Below are positions 24,456 through 30,748 of a stretch of 30,748 nucleotides of DNA, one piece after another. Position 1 is the first letter of the stretch; the number at the start of each line of letters is the position of its first letter. The translations under genes and the position numbers were made by a program. The stretch spans positions 4,625 through 35,372 of the IMG/VR virus record IMGVR_UViG_3300030102_000779; one strand, given 5' to 3'. This DNA is from a virus. Under the pieces are notes generated by a model. The model did no database searches, was not told the origin of the DNA, and saw only the letters and a list, made by a program, of their open reading frames with translations.

Positions 24456-24963
24456 CTTCTTCTTTAAAACCTAACGAGTCCATAGACGGCATCGCACGAG
24501 ATTGTAATTTAAGTATTTGTACTCCAATTAATCTCAATGAAATACCAGCTCCATTCGCTGGCACATAATAAGGTATAAGGTCTGCAGATACTTTAACTTC
24601 GCTGCCACCAAAAATATCTGTATTGATAATTGGTTGACCTTTTGCATCAACAACATGCGGTCTAATTGCCACATCGCCAATTTTAGCTTTAGTTTTAATT
24701 TTAAATAAAACTTTATTGCCTTCTTGTTCATCATATGGTTTAGCCGCAAGCTTGATTTTCTTATTAGGTGCTTTGGCTTTTTCTGATGCTATGTTGTCAT
24801 CGTAAGCCTTGTCGATGATAGTAATAAGTTTTTGTGCCTTATCCTTATCGACAATTATGTTACAACTATACAACCCATCTGGATTAAACTTCGTATCTGG
24901 CTGTTTAAGCCATGGATAAGACGCATTTCCGACAGGCGTTGTAACTCGTACATATTTAGCCAT
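24367..24963 (-). CDS. Single-stranded DNA-binding protein (T7 gp2.5-like)
   Basis: A 198-aa OB-fold-type SSB, compared with 232 aa in T7. The N-terminus reads MAKYVRVTTPVGNASYPWL, followed by KFNPDGLYSCNIIVDKDKA; the centre contains KIGDVAIRPHVVDAKGQPI; then SADLIPYYVPANGAGISLRL. The acidic C-terminal tail (EEEQLVAKEETDNVEPSQQE, ending DFV) carries the penultimate aromatic residue typical of gp2.5, where it contacts polymerase and helicase. AGGAGG lies close before the ATG, and an SP6-like promoter candidate lies just upstream. Confidence 0.93.
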   Translation of the reverse strand: MAKYVRVTTPVGNASYPWLKQPDTKFNPDGLYSCNIIVDKDKAQKLITIIDKAYDDNIASEKAKAPNKKIKLAAKPYDEQEGNKVLFKIKTKAKIGDVAIRPHVVDAKGQPIINTDIFGGSEVKVSADLIPYYVPANGAGISLRLIGVQILKLQSRAMPSMDSLGFKEEDGYVHTEEEQLVAKEETDNVEPSQQEDFV

Positions 24964-24984
24964 GTTGTCCTCCTATGCTAATTG

Positions 24985-25003
24985 TTCTATATGTGTTACT
25001 AAT
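24985..25003 (-). promoter_or_regulatory. Candidate phage RNA polymerase promoter before SSB
   Basis: On the minus strand the gap between RNAP and SSB reads ATTAGTAACACATATAGAA. This resembles the SP6 promoter (ATTTAGGTGACACTATAGAA) with small gaps: ATT-AG, ACAC and TATAGAA are shared. Transcription would start near 24987. T7 also has a promoter before gene 2.5. The similarity is suggestive only; the RNAP here has a specificity loop of different length, so its true consensus is unknown. Confidence 0.35.
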
Positions 25004-25011
25004 ACACTCCA

Positions 25012-27456
25012 TTATGAAAAGAAATACGTTGCTTTGTTAATCTCTTCAATATCAAGTGTCCCTTTTTTTGGAAGTGGCTGCATTTTTACTCTAAGTTTGT
25101 CGGGCAACAAAGTATAGATTTGTTCTCTAAAATGGTCTAATGGATCCATTTCAGTATACATTTGTATAAACGCAGATCTGGTACATTTATTTAGTATATC
25201 CATATCCGCTGGTAAAGTCGCATATGAGTCATGTACCATTCCAAAATCTTTTATGCCATGTTGTATGCAATGATCTATTGTAAGCAACATCGCTGTTGCG
25301 TCAAGACTATGCACAAAGTTTGGCGAAATACCATTTGCTTGTTTTCTTCTATTTATTTTTTCTGTATTTGATTTTATTCTTATACGACCCATCATTTTAG
25401 TTTTGACAACCATATCTTTTTGGTCATAATAAGCTTGTTGTACTGGAAAACCTAAAGGAGAAACCCAGTGTACAGGTGTTTTAAGTGTTGCACAAAGTCT
25501 TGCAGCGTGTTGTAGCCATGCCATTGCTTCTCGTGCTTTAATCACTGTATCACCAATAGAGTCCCATATTATATGTGCTAAAAATAAATTGGCATTTGTT
25601 CTATTCATAAATGGAACACGATCACCACGTTCTTCTCGTTCTTCTACATAATCATCGACAAAATCAACGCAAGAATATCTAGTACCACCATATGGCAAAA
25701 CCATTACAGATCGTTTTGTTGTTTTACGATCAACACCAAAATCTAACCATTGTTTTGCGTATGGATTATCAGATTGTTTTAATTTTAAATTAACTTTATC
25801 AGCAACTATTTGATAAATATCTTGCGGATCATTTGTGTTTGTTAAATTTACTGCATGTCCACCAACTTCATCTCTCAACATTGCTGAAAAATGTTGCAAA
25901 CCATTACAACTACCATCGATATTAATAGGTAAACTACATTCGTAAGCTCTACCATGTTTTATAAACTTATCAAATTCCATACACGCAGCAAGAAATTGCC
26001 ATGGTTTATCTGCTTGTTCCCAAAAATTACAAGTAAAAGGTGATTGACTACTTGCAATAATATCTTCTTTGTGTTTCATCGCCCATTGTTGTCGTTCTTG
26101 TAAAGGCACTTTATCATAACCATACATGTTTGCTAAATGTATACACAAGTAACGTTCACCAACTTCACCTAATGGTTTACTATTAGAAAATTTTAATAAT
26201 GCTTTAGACAAATCAGGTCCTTGTGGATTTAAATATGCTGGAACAGGGTACATACGACCTCTAAAATCAAACTGATGTGGAAAACCAATTTCAGTTTCAT
26301 CTTCAAACTTTTTACCAAGCCATATTGTTTTAGCAGTCGCTAATCTTTTACTTCCTAATTTTTTATTAAGTGTATAAACAGCAGCAGCTTCGCCTTTCCA
26401 TCTTTTTAATACTTGTTTTTCGTCATCATTTAAAGTTGTTTTATTAATAATAGCTGAAGGTTTATTAGGTAAATCTAATAATTTACTTGTAACTAAACCA
26501 CCTCTATTTCTGTCATCATTATCAAACACAGTTTGTGCAACTAACAAAATATTTTTGTTAACTTTCCACATTGTATCTTGCACAGCATTAATACCTTGAT
26601 AAACACCAGGCATATCGTATTGATGTAATTCTTTTAAATAAGTTCTATGCGAAGTAATATTATGACCTGTAACAAGAAACATCGGCGATATATGTCTTGA
26701 TATATAACCACCACCAATAGGTCTTTTCCAACGTCTTGGTCTTATCAGCATTGGAAAATTTTCTGCATTTAAAAACTCATTAAAGTCTTTTACTTTTTTA
26801 ATCCACTCTAAAGTTTTTTCAGTTGGTTGTATTACAAAATAAGATCTTTTTCTTTTTATTTCTTTTGATACTTTACAAAGATTTGTTGCTTGTATAAATA
26901 TTGAGATTAACTTCTCGCCAACTAAAAGTTTTTCTCTTGTTGTCCATTTAGTCCATTCAAAGCCTTGTCTTTTACTACTAATTAATTGTTTCCATCTACG
27001 ATATTCATAATGTGATGTACGCTTGTTTAAATCTTCTTCTATTTTATCAAACAAAAAACCATGTGTTTCACAAAATTTACGAAAATATAATTCATCTTCT
27101 ATTTTACCACCTAAAGATATTGCTTGTGCTGTAAACTTACGTATAGTTGTTATGCCATCAATAATTCTTTTTGCTGCAATAACCGCTATAGTCTTTGTAT
27201 CTAATTGTGACAAAAATTGTGTTGCAACAAATTTAGGTCCTCTGTTTACATCTTGTAAAAACAAGTCTAATTCACGCTCATAATTTTCAATACTTGTTTT
27301 TAATAATTTTTTGCCATGTATTGTTAATGACTCATTTTCTTTTTCTATTACTTGTGCTTGTCTTATCTTTGTTTTATGCGCACCTCTATTACGCATTTCT
27401 TCTTCTAATGCTATTTGTTTATCTATTAAGTTTTTTATATCGCGATACCCAGCCAT
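25012..27456 (-). CDS. Single-subunit phage RNA polymerase (T7 gp1-like)
   Basis: An 814-aa polymerase of the T7/SP6 family. Catalytic residues: D514 (NIDGSCNGLQHFSAM), K581 and Y589 (KRSVMVLPYGG), D743 (GMVHDSYATLPAD). The segment before PNFVHSLDATA, at about 688-706 (MMGRIRIKSNTEKINRRKQ), corresponds to the promoter specificity loop and is several residues shorter than in T7, so promoter sequence should differ. Length is below T7 (883 aa), mostly in the region between the first two motifs and in the N-terminus. The ATG overlaps the integrase end by 22 bases and has GGAGG six bases upstream. It would transcribe all genes to its left. Confidence 0.97.
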   Translation of the reverse strand: MAGYRDIKNLIDKQIALEEEMRNRGAHKTKIRQAQVIEKENESLTIHGKKLLKTSIENYERELDLFLQDVNRGPKFVATQFLSQLDTKTIAVIAAKRIIDGITTIRKFTAQAISLGGKIEDELYFRKFCETHGFLFDKIEEDLNKRTSHYEYRRWKQLISSKRQGFEWTKWTTREKLLVGEKLISIFIQATNLCKVSKEIKRKRSYFVIQPTEKTLEWIKKVKDFNEFLNAENFPMLIRPRRWKRPIGGGYISRHISPMFLVTGHNITSHRTYLKELHQYDMPGVYQGINAVQDTMWKVNKNILLVAQTVFDNDDRNRGGLVTSKLLDLPNKPSAIINKTTLNDDEKQVLKRWKGEAAAVYTLNKKLGSKRLATAKTIWLGKKFEDETEIGFPHQFDFRGRMYPVPAYLNPQGPDLSKALLKFSNSKPLGEVGERYLCIHLANMYGYDKVPLQERQQWAMKHKEDIIASSQSPFTCNFWEQADKPWQFLAACMEFDKFIKHGRAYECSLPINIDGSCNGLQHFSAMLRDEVGGHAVNLTNTNDPQDIYQIVADKVNLKLKQSDNPYAKQWLDFGVDRKTTKRSVMVLPYGGTRYSCVDFVDDYVEEREERGDRVPFMNRTNANLFLAHIIWDSIGDTVIKAREAMAWLQHAARLCATLKTPVHWVSPLGFPVQQAYYDQKDMVVKTKMMGRIRIKSNTEKINRRKQANGISPNFVHSLDATAMLLTIDHCIQHGIKDFGMVHDSYATLPADMDILNKCTRSAFIQMYTEMDPLDHFREQIYTLLPDKLRVKMQPLPKKGTLDIEEINKATYFFS

Positions 27457-28451
27457 TGTGTGCCTCCATTGTGTGTACGTTTATCTAATACTTCTCTTGC
27501 TATTGTCACATTATGTGGTGCAAGATGAGCATATCTTAATGTAGTTTTATAATTCTTATGACCTAACCAAGCTTGCACTGTTTGTATTGAAATACCTTTT
27601 TGTACTAGTCTTGATGCGCAAGTGTGTCTTGTCATATGAAAAGTAAACTCTTTGTCATCTGCAAGTCCCATTTGTTTTCTTGCATTATTCCATACTAATC
27701 TAAAATCTTGCTCTGTTATATTTGCAAATGGTTGCGATGATAGTGAACGCAATATTTGTAAAGCCACAGCAGTTAATTCAATAGTACGAAACTTTTTATT
27801 TTTACTACGATATATAGTTAAATATCTACCATTAAGATCTTTGTCTGTATTTATCTTTTTAAGTTCATTCTTTGTCATACCAGTCTCAATCGCAAACATT
27901 ACTAATTTCGCAAACAACAATTGATTTGATTGACACAATATATTTATAAACTTGTTTTCTTCTTCATAAGAAAAATATCTTAATCTACCTGGTCCTTCAT
28001 CAAACCATTCAAACTCAGGCATTGTTTTAATAAAGTTTCTTTTGTGTGCATGTCTTAACATCAAAGACAAACAAGATAATTTACGATTACAAGTAGAACC
28101 TAAATTACCTTTTGCTTGCCATTTATTTATTAAGTTATCTAATGTAGTTTCTTTTATACTATTTATTTTAGTATCATGACCTATATCATCAACAACATTA
28201 GAACAAGTTTTATCTGCTGTATTAAATTTATTTCGAGTACGATCATACAATTGTTTTATTGTTAAATCATATTTTTCAGCATCAATTATTTTGCAAGTCT
28301 CTTCCCATGTGTTACCTGCTTTTAACAATTCTAAACATTGTTTTTCTGTTTGTCTTGCGTCATGCTCATCACCATTGATTTGTAAACGATAACGTTTATT
28401 ACTAAAAAGCAAATCAATTTGGTAACCTTTATTTCTTTGGCGATATGCCAT
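27435..28451 (-). CDS. Tyrosine integrase with first catalytic Arg replaced
   Basis: A 338-aa site-specific recombinase. The N-terminal part (residues 1-155) contains an arm-type and SAM-like core-binding region (NLINKWQAKGNLGSTCNRKL). The catalytic domain has K217/K219 (YRSKNKKFRTIEL), H272 and R275 (FHMTRHTCASRL), H298 (WLGHKNYKTT) and the nucleophile Y307 (LRYAHLAP). The motif holding the first catalytic Arg, normally TGMR, reads TGMTKNEL: codon 27875-27873 is ACA (Thr193), one base from AGA (Arg). Integrases at this location, upstream of RNAP, are known in SAR11 podoviruses and allow lysogeny. The ORF is otherwise intact, with an AAGGAGG ribosome site. Activity is doubtful. Confidence 0.92.
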   Translation of the reverse strand: MAYRQRNKGYQIDLLFSNKRYRLQINGDEHDARQTEKQCLELLKAGNTWEETCKIIDAEKYDLTIKQLYDRTRNKFNTADKTCSNVVDDIGHDTKINSIKETTLDNLINKWQAKGNLGSTCNRKLSCLSLMLRHAHKRNFIKTMPEFEWFDEGPGRLRYFSYEEENKFINILCQSNQLLFAKLVMFAIETGMTKNELKKINTDKDLNGRYLTIYRSKNKKFRTIELTAVALQILRSLSSQPFANITEQDFRLVWNNARKQMGLADDKEFTFHMTRHTCASRLVQKGISIQTVQAWLGHKNYKTTLRYAHLAPHNVTIAREVLDKRTHNGGTQWLGIAI

Positions 28452-28605
28452 TGTTTACCTCCTTATTTATATAATATGGTTTATTTTTTTTACCGTCAAT
28501 CGTACAATTAGGACAATTAACTAACGCGCCTTCTTTGTGTACATAATGATTGCCTTTGCAGTCATCACAATACTTTTCTATTTGTTGATTAATCTCCTGC
28601 GACAT
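28429..28605 (-). CDS. 58-aa zinc-ribbon protein
   Basis: Start chosen at the ATG at 28605, with AAGGAG 12 bases upstream; a longer frame to 28701 lies wholly inside the PLP-enzyme gene. The product carries two CxxC pairs: KYCDDCKGNHYV and ALVNCPNCTIDG (C13, C16, C31, C34), a zinc ribbon like those of small transcription or DNA-binding factors. It then ends in a basic Asn/Lys-rich tail. It overlaps both the upstream gene and the integrase. A regulatory role for the integrase or early genes is possible but not shown. Confidence 0.7.
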   Translation of the reverse strand: MSQEINQQIEKYCDDCKGNHYVHKEGALVNCPNCTIDGKKNKPYYINKEVNNGISPKK

Positions 28606-29398
28606 TCCAAAACAAAGCTCCTTTCGATGCATGTTGTTTAATATAACGCCAAGCTTTTGCATCATAAGCTTTTGCGCTTGCAAATGGTGGTAACTCTTCA
28701 TCTTTTTCTGCTTTTAAAAAAGGATACGGATGAGAGTAAACATTGCCATGACCGACTTCACCACGTTTCATATTACGTGCAACAGCAACACCATGAAATA
28801 CAGCATTTGGCCATGCAATTTGTAATGCTCTATGTAATACACCAGTCGATAACACTGTCCATACTTCTTTTGGTTCTGGTATTTGACTTGCGACTTTTAC
28901 AATTGATGCAGTTACATATGGATCGTTCTTAAAACCCATCTCTATATAATGTGCATTGTATATAATTGCATGGTCTCTTGCATGTTTTCTAAGTCCTGAC
29001 ATACCATATATTTTTTTAGCATGCAACTCTGCACCTAAATCTCTACATCGCTCTTGATGCTCAGATAATTCTTTTGCAAGTGGAATAAATAAACTTACAC
29101 GTTTATGGTATCGTTTAGCAACAGCACATAAAGATATACCTGCATAACCTTGTCTTGGTTGTGCATACACAATCTCATCAGCTGTAAGATTTTTTATAGT
29201 ATAATCTATAAATCTCATTTTGCTGCCGTATTTTAAATAGTCTTCTCGTACTACTTGAATACCATCATGTTCTTCAATTATTGGTTTTGGATTTGGATCT
29301 TGCCAGTTTTCTACAAGTCTAAGATATGCTGATTTATTTGGATATAAAAGATTTTTATCTTTGTTTAAATGATCTATTACATGTTCATTATGCGGCAT
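28589..29398 (-). CDS. PLP-dependent enzyme, fold type II (ACC deaminase / cysteine desulfhydrase-like)
   Basis: A 269-aa protein with the layout of the tryptophan-synthase-beta (fold type II) PLP enzymes. VREDYLKYGSKMRFIDYTI (50-68) holds the Schiff-base lysine K60, as in the GNKxRK motif of ACC deaminase. QPRQGYAGISLCAVAKRYHK (80-99) is the usual Asn/Gln-Gly helix that contacts the carboxylate, and STGVLHRAL (184-192) is the phosphate-binding Gly loop, here less Gly-rich. The protein is shorter than cellular homologues (about 330 aa). The substrate is unknown: an amino acid, either free or attached to a modified base. PLP enzymes recur in phage base-hypermodification loci, which fits the hydroxymethylase-like gene in this genome. 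It overlaps both neighbours, indicating a coupled operon. Confidence 0.8.
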   Translation of the reverse strand: MPHNEHVIDHLNKDKNLLYPNKSAYLRLVENWQDPNPKPIIEEHDGIQVVREDYLKYGSKMRFIDYTIKNLTADEIVYAQPRQGYAGISLCAVAKRYHKRVSLFIPLAKELSEHQERCRDLGAELHAKKIYGMSGLRKHARDHAIIYNAHYIEMGFKNDPYVTASIVKVASQIPEPKEVWTVLSTGVLHRALQIAWPNAVFHGVAVARNMKRGEVGHGNVYSHPYPFLKAEKDEELPPFASAKAYDAKAWRYIKQHASKGALFWNVAGD

Positions 29399-30392
29399 AT
29401 GTTTTTCTCCCTGGATGTGAATGAATTAAACTTGTGTTTTTTAGATAATGTAAACCTTTGTCTAAATATTCTTGCGGAATATAATTCTCTACATATCTAA
29501 TATAATCACAACAAACATCTTCCATGTTATACGGAAAGTTGCCTAATTGCTGACACAATTGCACCATACAATAGTCATAAAATTTTTTATCTCTTCTGCC
29601 TTTTCCTGGTACAAACATCAAGTCTAATGCTTCAAAACAATTTTTACCATAATAGCAATGGCTACTTCTATCTACCAAAGAGGGAAAGTATTCCGCGATA
29701 TCCATAACCATTGCAGTCATCACAAATTTGTACCTTTTAAAACCATGTGATGTCAACCAATCTAGAACCCAGTCAACTGTCTCACGCTGTTCTTGCAATT
29801 GGTTTTTTGATTTTAAATAATTGTACAAATCATGTGCAAGTTTGGGCGCATGCTCACATAAAAACTCTCGGCCACCTTTGTCATAACAACCCGTAGGTTT
29901 ATTAAAGGGAGGTATTTGGTTACCGATCGAGGTAAAAAAAGGAGCTTGATATCGTTTTATAAACTCTACCATTTGCTCAATCGTGCACAATCCGGCATTG
30001 TATATTGGTTTTAATATTGTATTACGATAACCGTGGTCAGACTCAAACGATGCGCCTGAACCTGTTATACGATGTACAATAAATAAATAAAACCATGTTA
30101 CATCACTACAATCTAATCTTGTTGGACAAACTTGTTGTGTCGTACAAGTCTCTTGTGTTTTACCATACCACAGATCTTCTAGCATATTTGCAAAACCTGC
30201 ATATCGTCTCCACACTGTGTCATATATAGTTACAACGTCCATTAATTGATCACCACATTTAAAGCTACGTGGATATTTACCAATATTACGTTCATTTAAA
30301 CTTTTAGCCAAACCATAGTATCTTACAAAGTCTACATGATAAGGTGTTATTTTAAGTTCTTCTGATATTCTTTTTGTCATCATGTTAGGCAT
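29388..30392 (-). CDS. 334-aa early protein of unassigned family (candidate DNA-modification transferase)
   Basis: The protein is largely helical and cysteine-rich. A striking central motif is FIVHRITGSGASFESDHGYR (104-123), followed by NTILKPIYNAG; another is TGCYDKGGREFLC. The C-terminal half (GFKRYKFVMTAMVMDIAEYF, then NCFEALDLMF) recalls the helix-hairpin-helix glycosylase-like folds of base-modification transferases and kinases described in hypermodified phages (the aGPT-PPlase group), but I cannot match a clade with certainty. Immediate coupling to a PLP enzyme (11-base overlap) supports joint function. The start is a TAATG overlap with the preceding gene and has AAGGAG upstream. Treat the functional call as a hypothesis. 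Confidence 0.6.
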   Translation of the reverse strand: MPNMMTKRISEELKITPYHVDFVRYYGLAKSLNERNIGKYPRSFKCGDQLMDVVTIYDTVWRRYAGFANMLEDLWYGKTQETCTTQQVCPTRLDCSDVTWFYLFIVHRITGSGASFESDHGYRNTILKPIYNAGLCTIEQMVEFIKRYQAPFFTSIGNQIPPFNKPTGCYDKGGREFLCEHAPKLAHDLYNYLKSKNQLQEQRETVDWVLDWLTSHGFKRYKFVMTAMVMDIAEYFPSLVDRSSHCYYGKNCFEALDLMFVPGKGRRDKKFYDYCMVQLCQQLGNFPYNMEDVCCDYIRYVENYIPQEYLDKGLHYLKNTSLIHSHPGRKTYAA

Positions 30393-30745
30393 TAAAATCT
30401 CCTTTGCATTGTATCTAAATCAGTTTTGTAACTATCTGTTGACAAATGCACAGATTTAGGCTTTTCCATATACTCAGGTTTTAACTCACCATTTTCATTC
30501 TCAAAATAATCTGGCCATGCGTGTATACGCCATTTCTTTTTCAATGCTAATTTACTTAAATTATTATTAAAAAAGTTTTTGACGTCTGTACGTTCTGCAA
30601 AAGAACCAAAGAACGGCTCTTGTTCATAATAACCACTTTTTGGTATTACACGGTCATCTGCAGGTAATGGCAATGCATGAACCAATGTAACACTTTCAAA
30701 GTTATTTATTTCATTTAGTTTTGTTAGTTGCTCTTCAAGTCTCAT
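30392..30745 (-). CDS. 117-aa early hypothetical protein (5' end possibly outside window)
   Basis: The frame opens at an ATG three bases from the right edge, so the ribosome site cannot be seen and the true start could lie beyond the window. The product contains a Pro-rich turn (LVHALPLPADDRVIPKSGYY), aromatic acidic segments (EQEPFFGSFAERTDVKNFF, WRIHAWPDYFENENGELKP) and ends DTMQRRF. No family recognised. Its stop overlaps the next start by one base (TAATG), and its last codons contain that gene's AAGGAG site, so it belongs to the same early operon. Confidence 0.65.
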   Translation of the reverse strand: MRLEEQLTKLNEINNFESVTLVHALPLPADDRVIPKSGYYEQEPFFGSFAERTDVKNFFNNNLSKLALKKKWRIHAWPDYFENENGELKPEYMEKPKSVHLSTDSYKTDLDTMQRRF

Positions 30746-30748
30746 CGT

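Noticed and set aside
24534-24749. 71-codon minus-strand frame inside the SSB gene
   Set aside because: Leu/Lys/Met-rich low-complexity product in an alternate frame of a well-supported gene; no ribosome site.
28606-28701. Longer N-terminus for the zinc-ribbon protein
   Set aside because: The extension is entirely inside the PLP-enzyme gene and its His/Gln/Met-rich sequence has no motif; the ATG at 28605 sits at the gene junction after AAGGAG.

Overview
The window is a 30.7 kb segment of an AT-rich (by eye about one-third G+C) T7-like podovirus. Every supportable gene is on the minus strand, so transcription runs from the right end (30748) to the left end (1). Gene content and order match the Autographiviridae plan: single-subunit RNA polymerase, gp2.5-type SSB, endonuclease I, lysozyme homologue, gp4-type primase-helicase, family A DNA polymerase, exonuclease, portal, scaffold, capsid, tail tubes A and B, internal virion proteins, tail fibre. 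The low G+C, the tyrosine integrase just upstream of the RNA polymerase and the small basic genes by the capsid suggest a marine phage, most like those infecting SAR11 (Pelagibacter). The host is an inference. The terminase genes, a holin and the start of the early region lie outside the window.

Layout in transcription order. (1) Early block, 30745-27435: an unrecognised 117-aa protein, a 334-aa protein of unassigned family, a PLP enzyme of fold type II, a small zinc ribbon, and a tyrosine integrase whose first catalytic arginine is threonine. (2) RNA polymerase and DNA metabolism, 27456-17337: RNAP, SSB, endonuclease I, a truncated T7-lysozyme homologue lacking its zinc ligands, a P-loop nucleotide-type kinase, a thymidylate-synthase-fold enzyme that looks like a dCMP hydroxymethylase, a small ORF behind a structured leader, primase-helicase, a 55-aa ORF, DNA polymerase, an HNH nuclease, 5'-3' exonuclease and a DUF3310-type protein. 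(3) Head genes, 17320-12913: two small proteins, portal, scaffold, three very basic small proteins, major capsid, then a stem-loop terminator. (4) Tail and ejection genes, 12832-1: tail tubes A and B, gp13-, gp14-, gp15- and gp16-like proteins, a T7-type tail fibre with decapeptide repeats and a cupredoxin-like module, two more fibre-associated proteins, and the 5' part of an IPT-domain fibre protein cut by the left edge.

Most genes overlap by 1 to 40 bases (many as TAATG stop-starts), so the genome reads as a few long translationally coupled units. The phage RNAP presumably transcribes everything after itself; an SP6-like candidate promoter precedes the SSB gene and a strong terminator follows the capsid gene. 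The most interesting hypothesis is that the hydroxymethylase-like enzyme, the kinase, the PLP enzyme and perhaps the 334-aa protein form a DNA base hypermodification pathway, with residue evidence favouring cytosine as the starting base. Other notable points are an apparently amidase-dead lysozyme that may act only as an RNAP regulator, the defective integrase, and a DNA polymerase lacking most of the thioredoxin-binding loop.
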